Source: an uncultured Bacteroidales bacterium
Lineage (GTDB): Bacteria; Bacteroidota; Bacteroidia; Bacteroidales; UBA3663
Reading direction: 5' to 3'
DNA length: 64,000 bases
NCBI GenBank assembly: GCA_905235375.1
Contig: CAJOLH010000010.1
Location: 62,001 to 126,000 of the forward strand
This document shows, piece after piece, positions 56,287 to 64,000 of this stretch. A program made the translations under genes and the position numbers. Within the stretch, counting starts at the first letter, position 1. Every line of letters starts with the position of its first letter. Under the pieces are notes generated by a model that searched no databases, was not told where the DNA came from, and saw only the letters and a program-made list of their open reading frames with translations.

Positions 56287-56889
56287 ATAAAATCTTGAAA
56301 TTTACCCTGCAAATATAAGGAAAAATTTCGTTTTTTCCAAATCTTTTTATCAAAAATTTTCAAAAAATTTATTTTGGATATTTGCCGAAAAAATGAGTTG
56401 AAGATGGTCTTTCGGAATATGCATTATGTATGCAAATAGCATATTTTTCGATGATTATCCACATTAAATGATGTAATTATTTCAATTCGTCGCATACATA
56501 AAATATTCGTTCTTTGTATGTAAGTGTAAAGTATTGAAAATGAATGTGTCAATATCTTTCTCTTGTGTGCTCAATCCATCATTTTATGATGATTGTTATG
56601 CAAAATTATGCATATTGAATAAATGCGCAGTAATTCGTATGCGTAAATAGCTGAGAAACAGTGTTTGTTGATTCGTTTGATAGATTTTTATTATTGACAT
56701 TATGAGCTTTTGATTCTTGCACTTTTCAGCTTCATTCGTTTTGCCATGATGATAAAAATAACCCGTGGTAATTGTGCTTGTTTTCCTGAAATTGTATAAT
56801 ACAAAATTAGTCCACAATCGACGTTCACACAATAAAACCATGTGTTGTACGTTTAAATAAAGAACGTTGATTCTGATGCAAATTCTAAA
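56287..56889. other. AT-rich 603-bp intergenic region with repeated hexamers
   Basis: No convincing gene lies here; an 81-codon minus-strand frame (56596-56841) has no coding character. ATTCGT occurs five times on the plus strand (56485, 56505, 56633, 56671, 56734), more than expected for 600 bp. ATGCA-type words cluster (GTATGCAAATAGCATA near 56428, TATGCAAAATTATGCATA near 56597). A perfect DnaA-box sequence TTATCCACA lies at 56455-56463. It may be the control region of the pyrimidine operon or a decayed gene. Confidence 0.5.
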
Positions 56890-57702
56890 ATGATGAAAAA
56901 GTATATTACTGACTTCATGGTTGTGGCCAACGAACAGTTGTCCGATCGACTCTTTGTCTTACGCCTAACTCCCGTCGATGGTTCACGTATTGCTACCTGC
57001 CATGCAGGACAATTTGCCGAGCTGAGAGTTGATGATGAACCCCAGGTTTTCCTTCGTCGCCCTATATCAATTCATCGGGTGGATTATGATGCCAACGAGC
57101 TATGGCTACTCATTCAACGTGCTGGACATGGCACCAGCAAGCTTTCGGGTTTACGCGCGCGCGATCTATTAAATATTATATATCCTCTTGGCAATGGCTT
57201 CACCATTGACGAGCAGTCTCAGGAGATGCATTATCTTCTTATAGGTGGAGGTGTCGGAGTTGCCCCTCTTCTTGAGACTGGTTATCAGCTAAAACTTAGT
57301 GGTGCTCAAGTTAGTTTCCTCCTTGGCGGTAGAAGTTGCGCGGAAATCGCTCAAGTTGCGCAATTTTGTAAAGTAGGAAATGTCTATATTACTACCGAAG
57401 ATGGTTCTTCCATTGATGGATTGGATTGCCAGCGAGGTTTTGTGACGCAACATTCGGTTCTGAAGGAAGGCCGTTTCGATGCAATCAGGGTTTGTGGTCC
57501 TCTACCTATGATGAAGGCAGTCGCTCACTTGGTTTCTTCCTGGGAACAGAACAAACGACCCCACTTCTGCGAGGTTTCACTTGAGAATAAGATGGCCTGT
57601 GGCCTTGGTGTGTGTCTCTGCTGTGTTGAGGACACCAAGGATGGGCACAAATGTGTCTGCTCTGATGGGCCGGTGTTTGACATTCATGACCTCAAGTGGT
57701 AG
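56890..57702 (+). CDS. pyrK: Dihydroorotate dehydrogenase electron transfer subunit
   Basis: PyrK passes electrons from the PyrD catalytic subunit to NAD+ in class 1B dihydroorotate dehydrogenase. The 270 residues hold an FAD-binding region with FLRRPISIHRVD, an NAD-binding GGGVGVAPLL motif near residue 120, and the C-terminal [2Fe-2S] motif CGLGVCLCC...C with cysteines at about 237, 242, 245 and 257. The ATG at 56890 is followed directly by a second ATG. It precedes pyrD by 80 bp, forming the expected pair. Confidence 0.94.
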   Translation: MMKKYITDFMVVANEQLSDRLFVLRLTPVDGSRIATCHAGQFAELRVDDEPQVFLRRPISIHRVDYDANELWLLIQRAGHGTSKLSGLRARDLLNIIYPLGNGFTIDEQSQEMHYLLIGGGVGVAPLLETGYQLKLSGAQVSFLLGGRSCAEIAQVAQFCKVGNVYITTEDGSSIDGLDCQRGFVTQHSVLKEGRFDAIRVCGPLPMMKAVAHLVSSWEQNKRPHFCEVSLENKMACGLGVCLCCVEDTKDGHKCVCSDGPVFDIHDLKW

Positions 57703-57782
57703 TAAATATTGGTTTGAGTCGATGCCCTTAACTTAATGGCTATTCGAAGACTTTGGTTTAACTTAATGACAAAAGAAAGATT

Positions 57783-58694
57783 ATGGCAAATCTTACCACA
57801 CATATTGCAGGACTGACCTTGAAGAATCCTGTGCTTACTGCTTCGGGAACGTTCGGCTATGGCACGGAATTCAGCGATTTCATCGACCTTGAGCGCTTGG
57901 GAGGGTTTATTGTCAAAGGGACAACGCTTCATCCGCGTCAGGGCAATCCTTATCCCCGTCTTGCTGAGACGCCTTCGGGCATGATCAATGCTGTTGGCTT
58001 GCAGAACAAGGGTGTAGCATATTACATTGAGCATATCCATCCCCAGTTGGCCTCCTTGAAGACTAACGTCATTGTCAATCTTAGTGGCAGTTGCATCGAA
58101 GATTATGTCGAGGGTGCTCGAATGTTGAACGAGGTGGAAACTGTTCCAGCCATCGAATTGAATATTTCCTGCCCTAATGTTAAAGCAGGAGGAATGGGTT
58201 TCGGCACCAAACCGGAAATGGCTTTTGAGGTAGTCAAAGAGGTGCGCAATGTTTATCGCAAGCCCCTCATTGTGAAGTTGACGCCCAATGTGACAAGCAT
58301 TTCGGAGATTGCAAAAGCAGTGGAGGATGCAGGAGCTGATTCTGTCAGCCTTATCAATACGGTTTTGGCAATGGCAGTCGATGCCGAACGTCAGCGTCCT
58401 ATCCTTAGCACCATTACTGGAGGGCTCTCGGGTGCAGCTGTCAAGCCTATCGCCTTGCGATGTGTATGGCAGGTTTATCATGCGGTGAAGATCCCGATAA
58501 TTGGGCTGGGTGGTATCATGAATGCCACCGATGCCATCGAGTTTATGCTGTGTGGCGCAAGGGTTGTCGAGGTAGGTACGGCCAACTTCATCGACCCTGC
58601 AATAACCATGAAAATCATCGATGGGATTGATGAATATCTTGACCGGCATGGCTGTCAAAATATATCGGAAATTGTCGGGGCACTGAAAGTTTGA
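57783..58694 (+). CDS. pyrD: Dihydroorotate dehydrogenase B catalytic subunit
   Basis: The 303-residue FMN enzyme oxidises dihydroorotate to orotate in pyrimidine synthesis. Motifs of the class 1B type are [13 protein letters not shown], the lysine in GGFIVKGTT, the [10 protein letters not shown] and [12 protein letters not shown] segments with the catalytic cysteine, and the C-terminal [19 protein letters not shown] phosphate-binding site. It follows pyrK and is probably co-transcribed with it. Confidence 0.95.
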   Translation: MANLTTHIAGLTLKNPVLTASGTFGYGTEFSDFIDLERLGGFIVKGTTLHPRQGNPYPRLAETPSGMINAVGLQNKGVAYYIEHIHPQLASLKTNVIVNLSGSCIEDYVEGARMLNEVETVPAIELNISCPNVKAGGMGFGTKPEMAFEVVKEVRNVYRKPLIVKLTPNVTSISEIAKAVEDAGADSVSLINTVLAMAVDAERQRPILSTITGGLSGAAVKPIALRCVWQVYHAVKIPIIGLGGIMNATDAIEFMLCGARVVEVGTANFIDPAITMKIIDGIDEYLDRHGCQNISEIVGALKV

Positions 58695-58711
58695 TTAAAA
58701 AAATGCGGTTT

Positions 58712-58746
58712 TTTGGCGAAAAATACAATATATTTATTATATTTGC
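58712..58746 (+). promoter_or_regulatory. Promoter of dapA
   Basis: TTTG (58712-58715) and TATATTTGC (58738-58746), spacer 22 bp, 30 bp before the ATG at 58776. Confidence 0.8.
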
Positions 58747-58775
58747 GCCCGAAAATCGCAATTTTATAATTATAT

Positions 58776-59651
58776 ATGGGAAAAATCAAAGGCATGGGTA
58801 TTGCCCTTGTCACTCCTTTCAAAGCCGATATGTCGGTGGATTACGAAGCTTTGCAGCATCTGGTCGAATTTCAGGTGAGCAGCGGAGCGGACTTCCTATG
58901 CGTCCTTTGTACAACTGCCGAAACGCCGACCCTTACCCCCGAAGAACGAGCAAAAGTGCGTCAGGTGGTGACTGACCAGGTGCGTGGTCGTGTCCCTATT
59001 GTTATCGGATGCGGTGGCAACAACACGATGGCTATTGTCAACGAACTTCGTTACACCGATTGGCGCGGTGTCGATGCGGTACTCAGCGTAGTTCCGTATT
59101 ACAACAAACCCTCCCAGGAAGGTCTCTATCAACATTTCTCTACCATTGCCAAGGCTTCGCCAATCCCCGTCATTCTTTATAATGTGCCAGGACGTGTAGG
59201 TGTGAACATGACTGCCGAAACCACACTTCGTTTGGCCAATGACAATCCAAACATTATTGCCATCAAGGAAGCATCTGGGAATTTCGACCAGATAGATGAC
59301 ATCATAAAGAATAAGCCTCGTAATTTCACTGTGCTAAGTGGTGATGATGGCATCACCTTTCCACTTATAACCTTGGGCGCTGAGGGAGTGGTGTCAGTTA
59401 TTGGAAATGCCCTTCCAGGCGAATTTGCACGCATGGTTCGATTGGCGCTCAATGGTGATTATCAGAATGCGCTAACCATCCATCATCGATTCAAGGAACT
59501 TTTCTCGCTCCTTTTTGTCGATGGCAATCCCGCTGGCGTTAAGGCTATGCTCAGTGCTATGGGATATTGCGAGAACGTGTTACGTCTGCCACTTGTTCCC
59601 ACTCGAATCACAACTTTCGAAAAGATACAGGCTATTCTTCGTCAATTATAA
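58776..59651 (+). CDS. dapA: 4-hydroxy-tetrahydrodipicolinate synthase
   Basis: DapA condenses pyruvate and aspartate semialdehyde in the lysine/diaminopimelate pathway. The 291-residue protein has the Schiff-base lysine K164 in IIAIKEASG, Y135 in VILYNVPGR and the second-shell threonines in VLCTTAET, where GTTGE is usual. Other family members (NanA, KdgD) share the fold, but the overall sequence is DapA-like. The G3E GTPase gene begins 6 bp after the stop, so the two are one operon. Confidence 0.93.
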   Translation: MGKIKGMGIALVTPFKADMSVDYEALQHLVEFQVSSGADFLCVLCTTAETPTLTPEERAKVRQVVTDQVRGRVPIVIGCGGNNTMAIVNELRYTDWRGVDAVLSVVPYYNKPSQEGLYQHFSTIAKASPIPVILYNVPGRVGVNMTAETTLRLANDNPNIIAIKEASGNFDQIDDIIKNKPRNFTVLSGDDGITFPLITLGAEGVVSVIGNALPGEFARMVRLALNGDYQNALTIHHRFKELFSLLFVDGNPAGVKAMLSAMGYCENVLRLPLVPTRITTFEKIQAILRQL

Positions 59652-59657
59652 TCGATT

Positions 59658-60980
59658 ATGAAATTCAAGCAAGTTCCGGTTCTTCTGCTCACCGGTTATT
59701 TGGGCAGTGGTAAGACGACGCTTCTCAACCGTATTCTGTCCAACGAAAAGGGCATTCGGTTCGCTGTTATTGTCAATGATATCGGAGAGGTGAATATTGA
59801 TGCCGATCTAATTCAAAAGGGCGGTATCGTGGGCCAAGGCGATGACTCCCTTGTGGCTTTGCAGAATGGATGCATCTGCTGCACCCTTAAGATGGACCTC
59901 ATTCAGCAGCTCACCGATTTGGTCAACCAGCGTCGTTTCGACTATATCGTGATTGAGGCCTCGGGCGTTTGCGAGCCTGGACCAATTGCACAGACAATTT
60001 GTTCTATTCCAAGTGTGGTGTCCGAAGATGCGTTGAGAGGCGGAATCCCTGTCCTCGATTGCATCACCACCGTGGTCGATGCACTTCGCATGAAGGATGA
60101 GTTCCAAAGCGGCGAGTCGCTCACACGCACTAATCTTGACGAGGATGACATCGAGAATCTGATTATCCAACAGGTGGAATTCTGCAATATGATCTTGCTC
60201 AATAAGGCCTCAGAGGTAAGCAAGGAGGACCTGAGCCGATTGCGTGACATCATCCGTGCTTTGCAGCCTAAGGCAAAGATTGTGGAGTGCGATTATTGCG
60301 ACGTACCGCTTGAGCAGCTGATCAATACTAAAATGTTCGATTTCGATTCTGTAGCCACTTCAGCCACCTGGATTCAGAAGGTCGAAGGTGAACTTGATGA
60401 AGATGCTGAGATTCACGAGCACCATCACGACGATGACGATGATGACCACGACCATCACCACCACCATCACGATGATGACGACGACGATGATGACCACAAC
60501 CATCACCACCATCACGAACACGATGACGATGATGACGACGATGATGAAGAACACGAACATCATCATCACCATCACCACCACCATCATCATGATGGGGAAG
60601 GAGAGGCTGAAGAGTATGGCATAGGAACCTACGTTTATTATGCCCGCCAGCCCATCATCTTGGGTCTCTTCGATGACTTTGTGGCTCGTCGTTGGCCAAA
60701 GAACATCATCCGCGCTAAGGGTATTTGCTATTTTTCCGACGAGCAGGATGTTTGTTACGTGTTCGAGCAGGCTGGTCGTCAGACTACCGTACGCAATGCC
60801 GGCAGCTGGTTCGCCACCATGCCAAAGCGCGAGCTCGAAATGATGTTGGAGCGCGATGCCAATCTGCGGCGCGATTGGGACGAAGTCTATGGCGACCGTA
60901 TGCAAAAGATTGTATTTATCGGGCAGAATCTCGATAAGGCTCTTATCAAGAAAGAGCTGGATGCCTGTCTGGTTCAATAG
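59658..60980 (+). CDS. G3E-family GTPase (CobW/ZNG1-like metallochaperone) with His/Asp-rich region
   Basis: The 440-residue GTPase has Walker A TGYLGSGKTTLLNR, the G3E-specific metal motif NGCICCTLK near residue 75, and a CobW C-terminal domain (ICYFSDEQDVCYVFEQAG, WFATMPKRELE). Between them, about residues 250-313, lies an extreme low-complexity region of alternating His and Asp runs, with about 30 histidines. Such regions bind and store zinc, nickel or cobalt in CobW-type chaperones. The enzyme probably delivers a metal to a client; no B12 or nickel-enzyme gene is adjacent. It directly follows dapA. Confidence 0.92.
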   Translation: MKFKQVPVLLLTGYLGSGKTTLLNRILSNEKGIRFAVIVNDIGEVNIDADLIQKGGIVGQGDDSLVALQNGCICCTLKMDLIQQLTDLVNQRRFDYIVIEASGVCEPGPIAQTICSIPSVVSEDALRGGIPVLDCITTVVDALRMKDEFQSGESLTRTNLDEDDIENLIIQQVEFCNMILLNKASEVSKEDLSRLRDIIRALQPKAKIVECDYCDVPLEQLINTKMFDFDSVATSATWIQKVEGELDEDAEIHEHHHDDDDDDHDHHHHHHDDDDDDDDHNHHHHHEHDDDDDDDDEEHEHHHHHHHHHHHDGEGEAEEYGIGTYVYYARQPIILGLFDDFVARRWPKNIIRAKGICYFSDEQDVCYVFEQAGRQTTVRNAGSWFATMPKRELEMMLERDANLRRDWDEVYGDRMQKIVFIGQNLDKALIKKELDACLVQ

Positions 60981-61125
60981 TTTTTCGCGTAAAAGGCACG
61001 CGGATGCTTGTCCGAATAAGAGCGCACAGATTCCCACTGATATCTGCTTACGCACGTCAAAGCGGGTCGGATGTCATAGACGTGGACATTCGTGACGTTA
61101 TTCAAAAACTTTCTTATACCAAACC

Positions 61126-63702
61126 ATGAACGTAAAAGGAACGATATGTGTCGGGTTGTCCATCATGGCATTGATATGCTGCGATAGGCTTTTGGCAAAC
61201 CCGCAATCGAGTGATTTCAACCAGTGCCCGGAGGTCATCGATCTTGCCGGCAGGTGGCGTATGGGCTTCGATAGCGCCCAGTACAACTATGCAGTGACCT
61301 TGCCAGGTACGACCGACACCAATGGGCTGGGCGAACCTTGTGCCGACAAGACCGAAACCACAAGGCTTTCACGTCGTTTCAGCTACAAGGGACAGGCTTG
61401 GTACAACACTTCGTTCGACGTCCCTGCCGACTCCTTGTCGTGGACGCTCATCCTCGAACGAACCAAACTGACCCGTGTCTATGTGGATGGGAAATATGTC
61501 GGCACATCGAACAACATTTCTACGCCCCAGCGCTTTGCGTTGGACACGCTTGCTCCAGGTCGTCATGACCTCACCATTGTGGTCGATAACTCGAAGGGCG
61601 TGCCCGAACAGATCTACGGGAACAGCCACGCATACACCGAGGATACGCAGACCAATTGGAATGGCATCATCGGCAATATCTGCCTGATTGCGGGCAAAGA
61701 ACCCGCCAAGGTGCGACCCGCCAAGGTGCATCCCGCTTTCAACAACTTCCACATCGAAGGTCGCCACTTTTATGCCAATGGTCATCGCATCTTCCTGCGC
61801 GGCAAGCACGATGCCTGCGTTTGGCCTCTTCATGCACATGTCGCCATGACCGAGGACGAATGGCTTTGGTACTTGGGTATCTGCAAGGATTACGGCATCA
61901 ACCACATACGTTTCCATTCCTGGTGCCCGCCCGAGGCTGCATTTGCGGCAGCCGATAGTCTGGGCATATATATGCAGCCGGAGCTCCCGTTTTGGGGCGA
62001 TTTCAACCAGAAGGATTCCGTCTTGATGACGTTCCTCCACAAGGAAGGCATCAACATCCTGAAGGAGTATGGTCATCATCCGTCTTTCGTATTCATGGCT
62101 CTTGGTAATGAGTTGAGGGGTAGCATCAGTGCCATGAAGCGTTTTGTCGATGACTTCCGTGCCCTTTGTCCCGACAAGTTCTACACCTTTGGCTCCAACT
62201 ATTATCTGGGTTACCGGGGCGTGAAGCCCGGAATGGATTATTTCACCACCTGTCGTGTCGGAGGTGAGGGTTGGGGCAATTACAATACCCACACCCGAGG
62301 CTCGTTCTCGTTTGCCGACGTGGCCGATGGTGGTGTACTCAATCATTTCCGCCCGGGATCGACACGTACGCTCGAAGAGGGTTGCCAGTTGTGCGATGTG
62401 CCGGTCATCAGCCACGAGACCGGTCAGTTCCAGATCTATCCTGATTATGCCGAAATAGAGAAGTACAAAGGTGTGCTCTATCCCTACAACCTTGAGGTGT
62501 TCCGTAAGCAGCTTCAGGACGCGGGCTTGGGCGATATGGCCAAGGCTTATCACGAAGCCACGGGTCGATGGAGTGCCCAACTCTACAAGGCCGATATTGA
62601 GCTTGATCTTCGCACACCCGACATGGCGGGTTATCAGCTCCTCGACCTGCAGGATTACCCAGGTCAGGGCTCGGCTTACGTCGGCATACTCGATGCCTTT
62701 ATGGACAACAAGGGCATCTGCAGTCGTGAAGAATGGCGTCAGTGGTGTTCGCCCGTGGTGCCTTTATTTGTCACCGACAGTTATTGCTACACCACTGGAG
62801 CTGGTCTCTATGGCCAAATCCAGGTTGCTAACTATGGAGACCAGTCGTTGAACGGCAAATCGTTAAAGTGGAGCCTCGATGCGAACGACAATCATATCGC
62901 AGGCGGCACGATAACCATCAGTTCCGACATTTTCGGCCTGTTTACGGCAGGTACCTTGCAGGTCAATCTCTCGCAAATCAAGCAGGCTACGCGCATGGAT
63001 CTCCGCCTTGAGATCGAAGGAGTAGAGGCTTCCAACAGTTACCCGCTTTGGGTTTATCCCTCCTGTAACGACGACAAATGGATCTCCAAGCTTTCGAAGG
63101 ACATCGTACGTTGCGACAGTCTTAATTCCGAGGTGCTGGCTCAGTTGCAGCTTGGTGCCAAGGTGCTGCTTACGCCCCGCAAGTCACCATGCACCGTCGG
63201 TCCGCTCTTTATGACCGACTATTGGAACTATCGTATGTTCAAGACCATCTGTGAGAACAACAACCGTTCCCTGTCGCCCGGCACGCTGGGCATACTTACC
63301 GATCCCAATCTGCCGCTCTTTGCTGGTTTCCCCACCGATGGCTTCACCAGCTGGCAGTGGTTCCCCGTGCTCCATCACAGCCAGCCGCTCATTCTCGATG
63401 CCTGGCCGAAGGATTTCCTTCCCATGGTGCAGGTGGTCGATAATTTCGAGCGTAATCACAAGCTGGGTCTTGTACTCGAATGTAAAGTGGGCGAGGGGCG
63501 TCTTCTCATCGTGATGAGCAACCTCGACGAAGCCTCCAGGTATCCCGAGGGACGTGCCTTCCTTGGAAGTGTGCTCAGCTATATGCGCAGTGAGGCGTTC
63601 CAGCCTAAACTCAATCTGACACCGCAACAGCTGATCACCCTGATCAGTACACCTGCCGAGGAAGTGAAGATGGAGAACCTGTATAACATCAGCGAATATT
63701 AG
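61126..63702 (+). CDS. Glycoside hydrolase family 2 protein
   Basis: The 858-residue protein has a signal peptide (cleavage near LLANPQ; not a lipobox). A GH2 sugar-binding jelly roll begins VIDLAGRWRMGFDS, and the TIM barrel contains FLRGKHDACVWPL, the acid/base glutamate in ALGNELRG and the nucleophile glutamate in ISHETGQF. The C-terminal region has beta-rich modules. Exo-beta-glycosidase activity (galactosidase, mannosidase or glucuronidase type) is expected; I cannot choose among them. It stands 145 bp after the GTPase gene without a visible -7 element, and is not in a Sus-type locus. Confidence 0.9.
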   Translation: MNVKGTICVGLSIMALICCDRLLANPQSSDFNQCPEVIDLAGRWRMGFDSAQYNYAVTLPGTTDTNGLGEPCADKTETTRLSRRFSYKGQAWYNTSFDVPADSLSWTLILERTKLTRVYVDGKYVGTSNNISTPQRFALDTLAPGRHDLTIVVDNSKGVPEQIYGNSHAYTEDTQTNWNGIIGNICLIAGKEPAKVRPAKVHPAFNNFHIEGRHFYANGHRIFLRGKHDACVWPLHAHVAMTEDEWLWYLGICKDYGINHIRFHSWCPPEAAFAAADSLGIYMQPELPFWGDFNQKDSVLMTFLHKEGINILKEYGHHPSFVFMALGNELRGSISAMKRFVDDFRALCPDKFYTFGSNYYLGYRGVKPGMDYFTTCRVGGEGWGNYNTHTRGSFSFADVADGGVLNHFRPGSTRTLEEGCQLCDVPVISHETGQFQIYPDYAEIEKYKGVLYPYNLEVFRKQLQDAGLGDMAKAYHEATGRWSAQLYKADIELDLRTPDMAGYQLLDLQDYPGQGSAYVGILDAFMDNKGICSREEWRQWCSPVVPLFVTDSYCYTTGAGLYGQIQVANYGDQSLNGKSLKWSLDANDNHIAGGTITISSDIFGLFTAGTLQVNLSQIKQATRMDLRLEIEGVEASNSYPLWVYPSCNDDKWISKLSKDIVRCDSLNSEVLAQLQLGAKVLLTPRKSPCTVGPLFMTDYWNYRMFKTICENNNRSLSPGTLGILTDPNLPLFAGFPTDGFTSWQWFPVLHHSQPLILDAWPKDFLPMVQVVDNFERNHKLGLVLECKVGEGRLLIVMSNLDEASRYPEGRAFLGSVLSYMRSEAFQPKLNLTPQQLITLISTPAEEVKMENLYNISEY

Positions 63703-63824
63703 GCAGCTGGTCAAACAAGCGTTTCGACTTGGCACTTTCGGTGCAAAAACAACGCAATTCGGGTATTTTTCGTTAAATAGTCAAAAATTCTGCATAAAAA
63801 CAGCCATTTGCCCGACAAATTCAT

Positions 63825-63833
63825 TATCTTTGC
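63825..63833 (+). promoter_or_regulatory. -7 element of the diacylglycerol kinase-family gene
   Basis: TATCTTTGC, 24 bp before the ATG at 63858. A TTTG at 63807-63810 is closer than usual. Confidence 0.75.
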
Positions 63834-63857
63834 ACCCATAGAGGAAAATCTTGCATT

Positions 63858-64000
63858 ATGAGAACGGTCTTGGTCATCATAAATCCCATTGCTGGTGTTC
63901 GTCCAAAGGACGAGATACCGCGCCTTGTGCGGCAGATTCTCAAGGCAGACGATGGGTTTGATGTTGACATCCGATTCACCGAATATGCGGGTCATGCCAG
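63858..64000 (+). CDS. Diacylglycerol kinase-family lipid kinase, N-terminus only
   Basis: The ATG at 63858 opens a frame that runs off the right edge (47 residues seen). It starts MRTVLVIINPIAGV and continues to FTEYAGHA, which matches the N-terminal strand and the TxxxGHA turn of the DAGK/YegS/BmrU catalytic domain. These enzymes phosphorylate diacylglycerol or sphingosine-like lipids. A good promoter precedes it. The catalytic GGDGT motif would lie beyond the window. Confidence 0.8.
   Translation, partial: MRTVLVIINPIAGVRPKDEIPRLVRQILKADDGFDVDIRFTEYAGHA

Noticed and set aside
56455-56463. The replication origin, from a DnaA-box match
   Set aside because: Only one perfect box is present, with no dnaA or other origin-linked genes nearby.
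56596-56841. 81-codon minus-strand frame in the AT-rich gap
   Set aside because: Low-complexity composition, no promoter, no recognisable motif.
61369-62580. 403-codon minus-strand frame inside the GH2 gene
   Set aside because: Antisense shadow of a gene with clear catalytic motifs.

Overview
The window looks like chromosomal DNA from a member of the order Bacteroidales, most likely a Prevotellaceae- or Bacteroidaceae-like gut or rumen anaerobe. The main evidence is the promoter type: at least a dozen genes are preceded by the Bacteroidota -7 element TAnnTTTGC, often with a TTTG or TTG element about 19-22 bp upstream, and Shine-Dalgarno sequences are largely absent. The gene set agrees: Fkp (bifunctional L-fucokinase/GDP-fucose pyrophosphorylase), single-chain pyruvate:ferredoxin oxidoreductase, ATP-type PEP carboxykinase, a bacterial GH3-family protein, a TGS/uridine-kinase fusion and a DUF4922/SpoIID fusion. 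The assignment is inferred from gene content and not from a marker-gene comparison.

Layout. 1-3.9 kb (-): a corrinoid/URO-D-type methyltransferase behind fkp, with the start of a further gene at the left edge. 4.0-10.8 kb (+): an envelope block with a frameshifted C1 peptidase, a lipoprotein, three related outer-membrane barrel proteins carrying an OmpA-like domain in different states, and a BspA-type leucine-rich-repeat protein. 10.9-16.7 kb (+): GT2 glycosyltransferase, DUF4922-SpoIID fusion, DUF695, PhnP-like metallo-hydrolase and miaA. 16.76-17.30 kb: array A, thirteen 42-bp palindromic units. 17.4-22.4 kb (-): GH3 protein, topA and a TPR protein. 22.5-24.2 kb (+): nucleoside kinase. 24.3-29.7 kb (-): nitroreductase, a frameshifted helical protein, nadE and an S4-domain protein. 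29.8-41.2 kb (+): LtaS-like transferase, tRNA-Pro(GGG), GH28, OmpA-like protein, M48 peptidase, PfkB kinase, enolase, Gfo/Idh oxidoreductase and GH18. 41.28-41.73 kb: array B, eleven 41-42-bp palindromic units. 42.0-48.7 kb (+): pckA, an AAA ATPase and nifJ. 48.8-51.3 kb (-): CYTH protein, DUF4435 TOPRIM-like protein and an ECF sigma factor, with a candidate small RNA on the other strand. 51.6-53.4 kb (+): nucleotidyltransferase and an SMC/ABC-type ATPase. 53.5-56.3 kb (-): uvrB and a hypothetical gene. 56.9-64.0 kb (+): pyrK-pyrD, dapA, a His/Asp-rich G3E GTPase, GH2 and the start of a diacylglycerol-kinase-family gene.

Most of the window is ordinary central metabolism (enolase, PckA, PFOR, pyrimidine and lysine synthesis, NAD synthesis), DNA and RNA maintenance (TopA, UvrB, MiaA) and envelope or glycan functions. 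I see no phage, transposon, integrase, plasmid function or CRISPR array.

The most unusual feature is the pair of intergenic arrays A and B. Their sequences are unrelated, but both have a repeat length of about 42 bp (four turns of B-DNA), both build each unit around a long inverted repeat, and both begin about 40-55 bp after the stop codon of a plus-strand gene. In array A the central tetranucleotide occurs in both orientations (GTAG or CTAC). Other points of interest are a promoter-plus-hairpin small-RNA candidate at 49.4 kb, a DUF4435/ATPase pair split across a divergent cluster, a GH28 protein lacking expected catalytic residues, an S4 protein with no catalytic domain, a probable leaderless gene at 6261, and two single-base frameshifts in otherwise well-preserved genes.
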